Assembly: GCA_036417435.1 (NCBI GenBank)
Contig: CM070916.1
Span: forward strand, 21,646,052 to 21,710,051
DNA: 64,000 bases
Reading direction: 5' to 3'
Source: Inia geoffrensis
Lineage: Eukaryota; Chordata; Mammalia; Artiodactyla; Iniidae
Numbering within the stretch: the first letter of the stretch is position 1; the number at the start of each line of letters is the position of its first letter. The position numbers and the translations under genes were made by a program. Positions 1-11,618 of the stretch are shown here, in pieces. The notes beneath the pieces are model-generated. The model saw only the letters and a list, made by a program, of their open reading frames with translations, had not been told where the DNA came from and searched no databases.

Positions 1-41
1 GATTTTGATGCTAGAGACGACATGCTCAACCATCACGTACA

Positions 42-516
42 CAGGGACACCTTGGAGATGTTGCAAGTTGGGTGGCAGACCATCACAATAAAGCCAATAT
101 TGCAATAAAGTCACACAAGTTTTTTGGTATCCTAGTGCATATAAAAGTTATGTCTACACTATGCTGTAGTCTATTAAGTGTGCAATAGCATTCTATCTTA
201 AAAAAAGTACATACCTTAATTTAAAAATACTTTATTGCTAAAAAATGCTAACCATCATCTAAGTCTTCAGCAAGTCTTAATCTTTTTGTAATATTAACAT
301 GAAAAATCAGAGATCACCATAACAAATATAATAGTGAAAAAGTTTGAATACTGTGAGAATTACCAAAATGAGACACACAGACTCAAGGTGAGCAAATCCT
401 GTTGAAAAAATGGCACAAATAGAATTGCTAGACACAGAGTTGCCCCAAACCTCCTTCAATTTGTTAAAAAAAAAAAAAGCAATCGTCTTCAAAGTGCAAT
501 AAAACGTGGTATGCCA
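42..516 (-). mobile_element. Tigger1-derived non-autonomous DNA transposon (MITE)
   Basis: Both ends of a Tigger1 (pogo/Tc1-mariner) element are present and the transposase gene is missing. Read on the minus strand, the right end carries the Tigger1 5' terminus (plus strand GCAATAAAACGTGGTATGCC at 497-516). The left part is the Tigger1 3' end (the GCATATAAAAGTTATG and TGTGCAATAGCATT stretches near 138-194). The join lies near 270-300. This looks like an internal-deletion derivative of the kind known as Tigger1a in artiodactyls; that name is inferred. It cannot move by itself. Confidence 0.8.
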
Positions 517-1751
517 GTAGTGCCTTTATTGACTCAAGTTAACAAATGATGTCTGGTTAAAATTTCTATTAGATGTTCCTCATCTTTATATAATCCTGGC
601 AATTAATATGATAATTTTATGTAAATAAGCATTACATAATTTGTTGAAAAGATGTAATCGTTTCAAGTAGGCTTACTAGAACTTACATATTGCACCACTA
701 CTTTTCCCGAAGAGGATGTTAATATTACGGCTAGTGTCATGGATAGTGCTATGGCTAAGTCAAGGTCATGTCTTAAAAGTGATCCTCTTCCCAATATTGT
801 GGTCCAAATTACAAAGGTTTTAACTGTATATATTAGGCCGTGTTTTCTTTGAAATGTACTTAGGGAATCTGGAATTGTGCTTTGGTAGACTTCACTGGCT
901 CCCCAACCCTTTATGACCTGGCCCTTGGGATAGGATCTATATATAGTTTGTTTTTCACTCTAATATTTGTACTCACTGGGGAAAACCTGGCCTTTTTTCC
1001 TTCTGAATGCTCACTATAAAACGGACATACCTGCTCTCTGCTCTGGTTAAGGATGGTGTTTCCTGGTATCCAGGGGAATCATTTTAATTCCCCAAATCTG
1101 AGACAGAAAGATTTCCTGTATAAAATAAAGTGAGGCTGTTCCTAATCTGGGATTCTACTTTCTGCTTGGTAAGGACTCTCATCTGTAAGTGATGCTTTCA
1201 CACCAAGGTGATACAGAGGGCCAATGATGTTCTAGATTCCTGCCACCTGCACATGTCCTTTCCCCATTACTTCCCCGCCCACATCATCATGGCGGCCAAT
1301 CTTAAACCTTAACCATTTCTGCTACAGCCCGATCCAGAACTTTTTTGGCCTGTTTGCTAGTTAGAAATGGCGGGACCTGGAAGGGGCAGAGGCCATTTTG
1401 CTTTGTAGTTTTGACATCGGCAAAAATCATGAGGCAATGGCTCAAGTGGGGGTCCCACTGGGGTCTGTAGATAGAATTCGGAGGTGGGGAGTTCATGACC
1501 TTTGAAGGGAAGAAGATACGCTCTTATTTTCACTAACCTTTAGCTGACATTTCCCTCAACCATCATTAACCACAACTGTAGTACTGGTTGTGACTTTTTC
1601 ACTAGAAGAAACTAGATATTTTCCTATCACGGTTGTTATAGAGATCTCCAAGTATCATATACACACATCACAATTTTATAATCAAAGCAGCTCCTAGACT
1701 TACTAGCAGATTTTATTGCTTAATATGTTAAAAAATAAGCATAGGCTTTAT
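517..1751. other. Unclassified sequence, no gene seen
   Basis: No recognised repeat or gene. The part from about 850 to 1500 is more complex than its surroundings. It has a 64-codon minus-strand frame at 1302-1496 whose product I do not recognise. There are no splice or homology signs that would make it an exon. An old, diverged LTR or transposon is possible. Confidence 0.4.
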
Positions 1752-1766
1752 TACAATTTGTATTTT

Positions 1767-1972
1767 TTTTTTTTTTTTTTGCAGTATGCGGGCCTCTCAC
1801 TGTTGTGGCCTCTCCCGTTGCGGAGCACAGGCTCCGGACGCGCAGGCTCAGCGGCCATGGCTCACGGGCCCAGCCGCTCCGCGGCATGTGGGATCTTCCC
1901 AGACCGGGGCACGAACCCGTATCCCCTGCATCGGCAGGCGGACTCTCAACCACTGCGCCACCAGGGAAGCCC
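1767..1972 (-). mobile_element. CHR-2-like SINE
   Basis: Minus-strand copy: T run (the A tail) at about 1767-1780, GC-rich body, tRNA-derived head ending at 1972. The pol III B box (GGTTCG type, here degraded to GGATACGGG on the minus strand) lies near 1911-1922. A 15-bp target-site duplication, TACAATTTGTATTTT, is exact at 1752-1766 and 1973-1987, proving L1-style insertion of this copy. Open frames over it are chance frames in the repeat. Confidence 0.95.
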
Positions 1973-2100
1973 TACAATTTGTATTTTGATAACAATATTT
2001 AATAGAATTGCTTTATTTTGCAATTCTATCTATCGTATTTTATGCATTTAAAGTCATGATTTGGGGGAACAAACAACAAGGTTAAGAACCTCTGTTATGC

Positions 2101-2386
2101 ATAGAAAACAAATTTATGGCTACCAAAGGGAAAAGGTGGGGGGAGGAGGGATAAATTAGGAGGTTGGGATTAACAAGGGCACGCTACTTATATAAAATAA
2201 TCAACAAGGACCTACTGTATAGCACAGGGAACTATACTCAATACTCTGTAATAACCTATATGGGAAACAAGTCTGGAAAAGAATAGATCTATGAATATGT
2301 ATAACTAAATCACTTTGCTATATACCCGAAGCTAACACAACATTGTAAATCAACTATACTCCAATACAAAATTTAAAAAAAAAAAT
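2101..2386 (+). mobile_element. L1 3' end, 5'-truncated
   Basis: Matches the 3' UTR of cetartiodactyl L1, including ACCTACTGTATAGCACAGGG, the CAATACTCTGTAAT block and CAACTATACTCCAATA just before the A-rich tail at about 2368-2384. The same block occurs at 44226-44390 and 46335-46490. No coding part remains. Confidence 0.9.
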
Positions 2387-3164
2387 CTCTACTATAAGAT
2401 GGTATCCTAGGGGAAAAGAGTAGAAAAACAAATTAACTGAGGACCTTCTCTGCTTGTTTTGGAAGTTAATGCTGTACGTCTGGTGCCTGCACAGGGGCGC
2501 CAAAGAATGAGGATCTAGGGAAGCTGGTGGAGCTGCCCAGGTGATGACATACTGTTGCTAATGCATATATTTTTACCCCAACACACTGCATTGTACTCTG
2601 TCCATTAAGTGTAAAAAACCTCACACCTAGAGACATAACGTTGGAGTTTCTTTAGAGACATAGTGTCTCTCAACTTTGTTTAGAGACATAGTGTTGGAGT
2701 TGTCTCTTTCAAATTATCAATCACCAGGAGAAGTGTGCCCTGGGAGAGAATAAGCCAGGAACCACATGTGGACCTTGATGTCTTCCTAGCCAAGCAGAAG
2801 TTGAAAAAGGAGGTTGGTAGTCTTTTAAAAGGAACAGCCAATGGACTGCAACACCACGACTACAAGTGTGTCTTTTGAGGTTTGCTCCCTGCTGATCATA
2901 CCTGTAAAACAGTGTCGAAATCAGATGTGTCAGAAGGGGACTCTACCATGCTGACTTCACAGCACCAGTATCACATGGAGCCCCGAGACAAGGGGAACTT
3001 TCAGGACACTACTTCCTGAATGTGGTGAAAGTATACTAATATTTATTCAGATATTTGTTTTATTTATTTTGTATTACTATATACACTACATGATACAGTA
3101 TCATCCTAGACTATGTTCCAAGAGTTAGCAACAGAGCTCCTTGTTTTATGCCTTGTATCTGTGA
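2387..3164. other. Unclassified sequence with a short repeat cluster
   Basis: No gene or known repeat recognised apart from the TAGAGACATA cluster listed separately. The A/T-rich stretch 3030-3090 follows a moderately complex block at 2450-3000. Confidence 0.4.
2628..2706 (+). repeat. Imperfect triplicate of a TAGAGACATA motif
   Basis: TAGAGACATAACGTTGGAGTT, TAGAGACATAGTGTCTC and TAGAGACATAGTGTTGGAGTT follow each other at about 2628, 2653 and 2681. This is a small local expansion with about 25-bp spacing; no function is implied. Confidence 0.75.
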
Positions 3165-3320
3165 TCTTAAGTGTACAGCAGAATCACCTGTAGCACCTAA
3201 TAAAAAGTATACATTCCCTGTGTCCATCCCAAAGATATTCTATATCAGAGGCACTGGTAGGTTTTCATACAACTGTGTTTTTTAAAAGGCACATATATAA
3301 ACAACACAACCCCAGGTGAG
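3165..3320 (-). mobile_element. MER5A-like hAT-Charlie MITE (diverged)
   Basis: The left end carries CAGAATCACCTG, the middle resembles the CCC...AGATATTCT...ATCAGAGGCACTGGTAGG core, and the right end has CCCCAGGTGA in inverted relation to the left end. This fits the short hAT-type element MER5A in reverse, but divergence is high. Confidence 0.55.
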
Positions 3321-3939
3321 AAAAGTGACTGAGTCCATGAATAACTAAATCCTTAATTATTCTGATTAAGATAATGAGTTCAAGAGCTGATATAATACTA
3401 AGGTGACATGAGTTTATATTTCATGCAATTACGTACATCTTGTAATTTTTGGAGAAAGTTACAAAGTAACTAATTCTAACCTATAATACCTAATTTGCCT
3501 CTGTTAATTTTTTTGTACTATAAAATGCACAATTAACTATACACAATGAAGAGCATAGAGGCAATCATTTTGATTCACTTAGTAAATTTATAGGCTCCGT
3601 ATAAAAGCTGTAAAAATGTTCTACAAGCATTGCTTCCCTTTATTGAAAGCACTACCTTCACCAGCTTTGCTAAAGTCCTGTGTGCTTGATCTATTGCAAA
3701 TCATGACACACCTCTCTAAATAAATAACTTTTATCTAATATTTCCATTGTTTTTCTTAGTCCCATCTCGATTTGCCAGGTACCTGCTTTTACTAATGACG
3801 AAAATATATCTTCCTTTATTAACTTAGATCCCAGGTTTTTACTCTCTTGAATCCCACTCTCTGTATTTATCACTTCCCATCTTATCTGGATATAGAATGT
3901 AAGTTTACTCTCCAAACACAGTCTTCCTCTATTGTCTCA
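3321..3939. other. Unclassified AT-rich sequence
   Basis: No recognised repeat or gene. A 74-codon minus-strand frame at 3691-3915 has no features of a known family. Confidence 0.4.
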
Positions 3940-4380
3940 CTGATTAAATATCAAGGAACATCTGATGTTAAAGGGACTGTGTCAGGCTCTGGATATATGG
4001 AGATAAATATCTAGTCACAGTCTTTGGGGGGAAAACAGGCATTACAACATCGTGTGACAATTGCTATACTCTAGGGAAAACTGAGGAGCTGATTTTGGGG
4101 TGACTTTGTCCTGGTTGGCCAGAGGAAATGATTCCTGAAGTGATTTAAGTCATTAGTGGAGTTAGGTACTCAATAAAGGTGGAGCTGATTGAAGCACAGG
4201 TGGGACATGGAGTCTGGGGCAACTGAAGGTAATTATCTGGGTCTCAGTATGGATTGTAATTGATGGAGAAGTTTGGAAAGGGGTTTGAAGATATGCTGGG
4301 GGGCTATAGCATTACCTTCTCTGTCAAACAAAGGGATTTACATTTTAAGACAATGAGACTTCAATCAGGGGGAACATATT
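3940..4380 (-). mobile_element. Possible L2 fragment
   Basis: The purine-rich, TGGAG- and GGAGTTAGGTACT-like wording resembles the reverse complement of the L2 body. This is impression only; no diagnostic block is intact. Confidence 0.3.
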
Positions 4381-5009
4381 TAACTTACTTTTTATAAAAT
4401 CTACCTGGACTTCTTATGTAAGCTTCATCTTTCTAATCGGCCTGACAGTGTTTCTCCCAACCTCTTACTAAAGGACATAACAGATTAAAGAAAAAAACAT
4501 ACTTTAACAACATCCAAATGTCAAGACGGAATACCTATTCATAAGAATCTACAAGAAACTTCTACCTATTTGTGAAGCTGGATTGAGAAAAGTGATTGGC
4601 GGCCTAACCATTACTTCTGTGACAAAAAATGCAGACCTAAGCCGTCAAACAAAGGTAGGAAAGCACTCTCTCTCTCGTGTTGCTTTCTTGTTCAGAGACC
4701 CAAAACATGTTCTAAGAACAAAACAAATCCAGCAACCAAAGTGGTTATTCCTATACTCTGTGACAACTGTTGTGTAGATAAAAACACTATTCCTCTGTCT
4801 CTCCTTTCCTTCTCTCCCCACTATCTTATATTGTTTCAGAGACGCCAATAAGAAACTTTTTTCCCCTTCTGTTTATGGACTACTTAAATGAAACACCTAT
4901 ATACCAGACTACAGAGACTATCTCAGCATATACAAAAAACCATAAGCTGTGCAGGTAACATTTAGACCACAGTCAATACAACCAGACACTGTTAACACAA
5001 AGATCCATG
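4381..5009. other. Unclassified sequence
   Basis: Nothing recognised. Overlapping frames on both strands at 4583-4848 lack family features and are probably chance. Confidence 0.4.
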
Positions 5010-5110
5010 TCTGTATTTCATACGCTTCCTGAAGGTTGCAACTGCGCATTTCTGGTCTCTACCTACTGCCTGACACATATTAGGTATCAATAAATATTTC
5101 TTCAAGGACT
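5010..5110 (+). mobile_element. L2/MIR 3' end fragment
   Basis: CCTACTGCCTGACACATATTAGGTATCAATAAATATTT at about 5061-5098 is the common 3' end of ancient L2 or MIR elements (TGCCTGGCACATAGTAGG...CAATAAATATT type). It is too short to tell which. Confidence 0.55.
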
Positions 5111-5277
5111 TTTTCTAAAATCACAAAGATAGAAAAAGAACTTTCAACAAACATAAAATTTGCAAGTCAACAAGAAAACACTACTACTCTAGTAGAAAAA
5201 CATGTTTTAAATGTCCAGGTTCTTCAGACATCTGAATTATTAATAAAATATTTCTCCAAGTTTATTCTCCCTTCCAG

Positions 5278-5325
5278 TAAAACCAGTAAAATTAAAACTA
5301 GTAAAACCAGTAAAATTAAAACTAG
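5278..5325 (+). repeat. Perfect 24-bp tandem duplication
   Basis: The 24 bases 5278-5301 (TAAAACCAGT...AAACTAG) are repeated without change at 5302-5325. On the minus strand this gives a repeated Val-Leu-Ile-Leu-Leu string in a chance frame. Confidence 0.9.
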
Positions 5326-6119
5326 ACAATACAGATTTTGCCTATCAAATTGGCAAGTTGATGTACTCTGTTGCACAGGATGGTGGTGTGAATGTAGATT
5401 TATCATGAGCTTGCTAGAATAATTGTAAAGAGCGAAAGCAGGAGACATAGTACCACAATTTCAAAACAAACAAACAAAACAAAACCCAGTCACGTTCTTT
5501 ATAGCCCTGTTGAACACAATAAACTCCAAATAAACAATGTATAGGAAATAAAGGGAAAATACAAAACTACATATTCATGAATGAAATCAAATAAGATTAC
5601 TGAAAATAATCCAGCCACAGCCCCCAAATATTACTTATGTTATTCTCCAGGAAGGAAACACTTGTGTATAAAATACATTTCCTACTTGATGATATTCCAG
5701 ACTTAATCCTCTCGTCTTTTTAGATATATATTATTCTGATGACTTTCACCAAGGTTAAGGGTGCAACACAGGGAATAGACGTATTTTGCTAACATATGGA
5801 TTATGTATGTTCACATACTGTGTTAACATACAAATTTGTAACATATTCATGTTTTATTCTGTAGCTGATTTTATTATAATTTTATTTTTAAGTTGAAAAT
5901 CAAAACAAATTATATATACTTTTATATTATGTATATTCATATAACTCTATTTTCTAATTAAACATGGTTAAACAGTGTATAAATTTGTGTAAACATTTTT
6001 GACGATGATGGCAGACCTGTTCATTTCTGGCTTTATTAGACATCTGTTCATTTAAGTAGGTTTCTGCTGCATATGTGCATAGGATTATTTTTTTTATTCT
6101 AAAATTTGTTAAAAGTTTC
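5326..6119. other. Unclassified AT-rich sequence
   Basis: No gene seen. Part of it, from about 5780, may belong to the old minus-strand L1 that is recognisable from 6120. Confidence 0.35.
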
Positions 6120-6400
6120 ATTTAAAAAATAGATGTTTGAGTTATTAAGTACTTTTGACATCTTTCAAGATGATCATTTGATGATTATTTTTAATATGTC
6201 TGAATGAATATTTGGTAAAGTTAATCATTCCTTGCTTTCCTGGAGTAAACCCTACCTGATCAGGATGTTCTACTATTTCAATAAACTTCTGATTTTGATT
6301 TGGTAGTATTTTATCTACTATTTTATACATATGTTCATAAGTGAGAATTTGGTAGAGAGAAACAGATTAGATAAACAGACATACAGATACAGATAGACAA
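6120..6400 (-). mobile_element. Old L1 ORF2 fragment (reverse transcriptase region)
   Basis: The minus strand at 6145-6330 encodes a diverged piece of L1 reverse transcriptase. It includes EHPDQVGFTPGKQGM, corresponding to the HHDQVGFIPG block of L1, preceded by KIVDKILPNQ. It is a fragment of an ancient L1M-type element. Confidence 0.75.
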
Positions 6401-6504
6401 TGCATGCACACCTTGTCTGGGTTTATTTAGCTAGCTTTGCAGCCTCGTATAATCTTTTTGGAAACTTTCTTTTCTTCCTATGTTCCGGCACTGTTTTAAA
6501 AAAC

Positions 6505-6695
6505 CAGAAATGGGGAATAGGGAGTTACTGCTAATGGGTACAAGGTTTCTTTTTAGGATGATGAAATGTTCTAAGATTAGATTACAGAGATGTTTGCACA
6601 ACTGTGTAAACATAAAAACCATGGAACTGTACACTCTAAACATGTGAACTTTATGGTACGTAAATTATTTCTCAATAAAGCTGTTTAAAAGAGTA
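6505..6695 (+). mobile_element. L1M-type 3' UTR
   Basis: GGATGATGAAATGTTCT, GATGTTTGCACAACTGTGTA, GAACTGTACACT and TTATGGTACGTAAATTAT followed by CTCAATAAAGCTGTTTAAAA are the landmarks of an old mammalian L1 3' UTR, here on the plus strand. It is opposite in orientation to the neighbouring ORF2 fragment, so it is a separate insertion. Confidence 0.75.
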
Positions 6696-8059
6696 TTATT
6701 TGTTGAAGATTTAACAGACCCATCCAAATGTTTTTACCTAGTAATTTTCTTATGAAATTTTCAGATTTGTACAAAATTCCACATAATATTTCATATGTTT
6801 TATCTGTTGTCATGTTTTCTATCTCTTTCCTCACATCAATGCTGTCTTTCTGTCTCTGTTTATATTTGAGAAAGAATTTCTTTAGTAGCCTATTCAAGTA
6901 AATTTTTTTTTCAAGTCCATTTTAGGGGAGTTTATATTTCACTAAGTTTTTTCTTATAACTTCTTAATTTTTAACTTATGTTGGATTATTCTGTCATTCT
7001 TTCTCTAGCTTCTTGGTTAAATCTGTGTGTATAGAAAAAAACAATGAAAAGAAATAGATTAAAACTACAAGTATGGTGTAGTTGGCTTAACGGTGATTTT
7101 AATTTTTGACTTCAGGTTTTCTATATTTCTGGTGTTATCTAGAGTTAGCATGCAACACTGTTATAATAAAAAAGTACCACTATTTTAAAAATTACATTTA
7201 TATGAAAATACTGAGGCTGTTTTTAAGTAGAAGAATTAACAGTAGGACATTTTGATTGATAACGTTCAAAGCATTTGTGACATGGGTGTTTAGGAGAATC
7301 TGTGTTAAAATGGAAATCTATTTTTCATTACCAAAAAATTTGTGCATAACGTTTCCTCTTACTCTGTCCCCATTTGAACCGTGACTATGAGGAAATCTTA
7401 ATTTTGGTCTTTTCTTCTCTTTTGCATGGATACATGTTAATAAATATATAAATTATGTGTCCTTTGTCTTTTATCATAAGATCTACAAAAAAGATTTCTA
7501 AAATTTTGGTTATAACTGCATTTGCCTGGGAGAAAGCATCAGTCATACTGTCAAAAGCCATCATTATAAAAGTGTGAGCTCATTAAATATAAGGGATGGA
7601 GTTTGTATGTGTGGGAGAAATGTTAAAATGTTAACTGAGGAATTCCTGTGAAGTTACGAGAGGACTCATTCATGGGCACAAATAGATTTCTCCACATTTT
7701 TATAAAGTTGAAGAAATCAGAGTATTGGAAAGGCAGACCATTCAAGATCCTGGGAAGTTGTCAGATAATAGAGAACAATTTTTCTTAGGAAGATTAATGG
7801 ATCTTACAGTTTAAATATGTGATTTATCTGCCAGATGGTTCATTCTCTGTTCCTTCAGCCTGGATCCATTTTCGATACCCACCTTCTTTTGTCCCATATT
7901 GTATCACACGCACAACTTGGAAATGTTCTGGGACATTACTATGTAGTTTTATTGAAATCAAAAACTATATGTGTGTGTGTATTTGTTTCATGTCCACATA
8001 CCAAAAAGGTTGCTTCCAAGTAGTCACCTCAAACCGAAAATAACAATATTAAAATAAGA
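6696..8059. other. Unclassified AT-rich sequence
   Basis: The first 300 bases hold a 70-codon minus-strand frame (6685-6897) rich in Lys and Glu that could be another old L1 piece; I cannot place it. The rest shows nothing recognisable. Frames at 7819-8043 are chance frames. Confidence 0.35.
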
Positions 8060-8810
8060 GTTGTGGTGACTGACCCAATCATCAAGGTGAGAAGTGAGGA
8101 GGACTGAACTAATGCAGTGACACAGGTGGCAGAACAGACATTAGTTTTGAGACAGGGTAGAACTGCCACGTTTGATAATGGGTTAGAGATCATATTGGAT
8201 ATGATGGGCTAGAGATTAAAGTCGATGTTGTCTAACAGATTTCGCTTTTGACACAAAAGTTATCTGAAGGTTGTATTTATATATATTGAACATATAAATG
8301 CAGAAACAAATGGTAGAAGAGATCAGTTATGTAATTTTTGAGTTTGTACTGCTCATAGTGTATATGGGTTGAGGTGATGAGGAGGTATGTGGAGACCTAG
8401 TCTGGAAATCAGGAGGATATTATGAACTGGAAATATCAACAAGCTCTAATTAAAATGCAGTCATTATGAAGGCATGGAGTAGGTTAGCCACGGAGAATGA
8501 ACAGACTGAGAAGAAAAAGTCCAAGCCAGAATCTTGGGAAATAAAACAGAAGCCTTTGAAGCAGACACAGAAGTTTCAAAGTAGAAAGAATAGAGAGGTT
8601 GTTGTGGAGACCAAAGACCTATCAATGAAGAGGGAGTCATCGCCAGTATTCAATGCTTTCAACAGGTCAAGTTATTTAAACACTAAAAAGCATTTCTTGG
8701 ACTTAGAAGTCCTAGAAGACACAGGGAAATATCAGAAGAAATTTGTTGAGGTTGTGAGTCCAGAATGCAGAGGTAACTGAGTTGAGGAATCATATGTAAA
8801 TGAAAGAAAA
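8060..8810 (-). mobile_element. L2 fragment, internal part
   Basis: The reverse complement of the L2 body is recognisable by phrases such as GGAGTCATCGCCAGTATTCAATGCT and CAACAGGTCAAGT near 8634-8670, and TGGAGACCTAGTCTGGAAAT near 8390. A plus-strand frame of 104 codons at 8466-8780 is antisense to this element, has no known domain and is not called as a gene. Confidence 0.55.
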
Positions 8811-9179
8811 TTATTTCAAAGAGTTTGGCTCTCAACTCAAAAGCCTTTACAATTCATACTCCTGAAATGAATAACATTGTGATGGATGCCATTGGTAAAT
8901 ATGAGCCTTTCCACTGGTTTAGTCTTTAAACATTATTTTCCCATTTACCATTCGCTTACAAAAGTAACTTACCTTTTCAAAATTATTTTCAATTATTTGT
9001 TATTTTATTTTCTTTAAAATTTTCATTGTCTTTAAATAAGAACCCTGCTCTTCTTCAATTTTACAAAGTTAGACTATGTAAAGTCCCAGTGAATCCTACA
9101 TGCATATTTTATTTCTTTCATTCTTCTTTATTTTTTTCTCCCTGTCAATCTTTCTTTTGTGACATCTTTCTGAGACCAC
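8811..9179. other. Unclassified AT-rich sequence
   Basis: Nothing recognised. Confidence 0.4.
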
Positions 9180-9265
9180 AGGTATGTTCTTGAGGGCAGG
9201 GGCTATATCTTATTTGTCTTGGTATCATGGCACTAAGCTAAGTGCCTCTATTTCAATATACGTGT
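9180..9265 (+). mobile_element. L2 3' fragment
   Basis: TTCTTGAGGGCAGGGGCTAT followed by ATCTTATTTGTCTTGGTATC is the typical L2 3' sequence (GAGGGCAGGGACT...TCTTATTCATCTTTGTATC). It is short but characteristic. Confidence 0.6.
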
Positions 9266-11051
9266 TTGATGGGTATTATTCTCTTCCCTCAATCTTCAAA
9301 CATCTCAATTCAGTATTTCTGAGAGGGATTTGTGGAATACTAGTTGCTCAAAATTCTCAAAGTTAAAAAAAAAAAAAAGATTCTAGCTGAAGTTTGGGAA
9401 ATGCTGTATATTATTTCCCTTCGTGGAAATTCTAAATGTACCTTAGCATAGAAAAATCTCTGAAAAGTTTTAAATAATTTAATATTTTAAATTAATGCAT
9501 ATCAGTATATTATAGTGCTACTTAGAAAATAATAAACTTTTTGAACACCTAAAAATTAGTTTTAGTTTGTCCTTCAGAGAAAGTCTCCAGACATTAACTT
9601 GACTCTTGCCCACCAAATGGTCTACGTGCTGATTAATTTTGTATTTCCATAGAGGGTTTCATAGTTCCCATTTTTTTTGTTTCTTCTTCTCACATTATTC
9701 TCACACAAGCAATATATATTGTTACACCTCCTACCGCCTACTGTTTCTCATACCAAATGAGTTTAACATCTAGACTTTGTCTCAAGATCCCTTATGCTTC
9801 ACCCCAGTGAAGAAATTTTCATGCGCTGCCATGCCAAATCTAAATCAAAATCTAAACGGGTTGCTTTCTTCATGTCTTTACACTAAGCCTCTGTGTTACT
9901 CTTGTAGTCCCCTCCAGTTGAAGTTGTGTTCCTAAGTGCAATTCAAATATGGCAGTTCTCTGGTCTTGCCAAGTAAACGACTTTGGAGAAATTTCTTGGT
10001 TGCTAAACACCTCAAGCTTTCCTCTTATTTAGATGTTTTGTTTTATCTTTGAAGTTTGTGCTTAATCTGGCCAGTTTTGACTTTTAAGAATTTAGGAAGG
10101 TTTCTGAGACCCCAATTTTTATTTAGTTATTTTTTTTCTCTTTTAGCTGCCTGTGTTTATTTCATCAGTGTTTCTGGGTGATTACCATAGTCATAAGTAC
10201 ATAAATCTTAATGTGCCATTTATTGGGCTGTACTGTGTACTTCAATTCTTTAGCCTTCTGATTCAGAATACAAAGATGTTTCTGTTTATTTCTGAATGCA
10301 AAGAATCCTAGAATCAGTCTTCAGTTTTTTTTCTATATTTATTGAATACCTGGTCCCGGGGTTATAAAGCTGAGTATAACTAATACCAATAACACAAAAT
10401 CTAAAATACAATGCCAGTAGCATTTTCTGGACACACTGCGTTCACCATTAGGGTTAAAGCTCTATTTATTTTCCCAGAGCATATATAAAGGCACTCTCAC
10501 TCTAAAATCTTTAAGAACATCAATCACTTGACTATATTTAGTTTATTTTTAAAAACAAACAAAAAAAACAAGGATAGGCATGTGTCCCTTTCCTCTCTCA
10601 CTGATTCAAATATTGCCAAGATAATGACTTTGCTGCTTATGCTACTACTGCTGCTGATAATGATATATACTTACTGATATTTTTAAGTGCCAGAAAGCAA
10701 GTTGTTTTTACATAAAATGAAGTGCATAGATCTTAAGTGTACATATATTGAGTACATATATTGTATCTTAATTTCTTATTATATGTATTACATACAGTAT
10801 TAATATATTAATAATTACTATTATTATTAAATATCTCAAATTTCAGTCAACAAATAGATCCCAAACAAGTTTTAACAATCCTCTTTACAGGTTTTATATA
10901 AATAGTATTACATCCGACCTTGGTATATGCTACTTGACACATACGTTTTTAATTTTTGCCTCTGGTTCCTGACAAAAGAGGTCCATTTCAACATCCAGTT
11001 ATTTCTGTAATTTGGTAAAGTTAATCTATTTCTGGTTCCATATATGCCATA

Positions 11052-11054
<3 letters not shown>
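9266..11054. other. Mostly unclassified sequence
   Basis: No gene seen. About 10335-10430 (TATTTATTGAATACCTGGTC...) may be the reverse of an L2/MIR 3' end. The stretch 10730-10840 is very AT-rich with several TATTA repeats. Confidence 0.35.

Positions 11055-11096
<42 letters not shown>
11055..11096. repeat. (TA)n microsatellite
   Basis: About 20 uninterrupted TA units, then a short GT run and further TA-rich bases to about 11118. Likely length-variable. Confidence 0.95.
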
Positions 11097-11103
<7 letters not shown>

Positions 11104-11118
11104 ATATACATATATAGA

Positions 11119-11582
11119 TTTTTTTACTAATTACTTATCAGAATGACAAAAGTATTATCAGAGACATGTATACTGAGTAGAGATAATGTATTTCCTTGGG
11201 GCTGAAGAATTTAATTCCTTAGCATAGTTTAATGAGTAGTGATAGACTGAATACCTGGATAATAATGCTTGCTTCCTACTGAGAATTTACAAAAATGTTA
11301 GTAAGATTCTTATGTGCTTATTTTTTATTAATTCTATTATTGGAATGAAATAATTTATAAATGGATACATATATAGCCAAATAACATGTAAATAATATCA
11401 ATGGAATGAACCTAATTATAGGTACATATAAGAACTATCACAACCCCTAGATTTAAAATGTTTAAAGTGAAAACACTGAAAATAAAAACACTTTCCTTTC
11501 TCTGAAGAACAGATATTTCTGGCTTAAGGAACAAGGGAAAATATTTAGTATCGTTGCACTGTAGTTGTCTGTGTTATTTTAC
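11119..11582. other. Unclassified AT-rich sequence
   Basis: Nothing recognised. Confidence 0.4.
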
Positions 11583-11618
11583 GTTACAGAAAAATAGCTA
11601 TATCTATTTTTCTGTAAC
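11583..11618. repeat. Perfect 15-bp inverted repeat (hairpin)
   Basis: GTTACAGAAAAATAG at 11583-11597 pairs without mismatch with CTATTTTTCTGTAAC at 11604-11618 across the 6-base gap CTATAT. TGTAACAAGAC, which begins in the right arm, is repeated about 24 bases downstream (11637-11647). No terminal motif of a known transposon was recognised. Confidence 0.9.

Noticed and set aside
8466..8780. 104-codon plus-strand frame, Lys/Glu-rich
   Set aside because: It lies antisense to an L2-like fragment and has no recognised domain; considered and left out as a gene.
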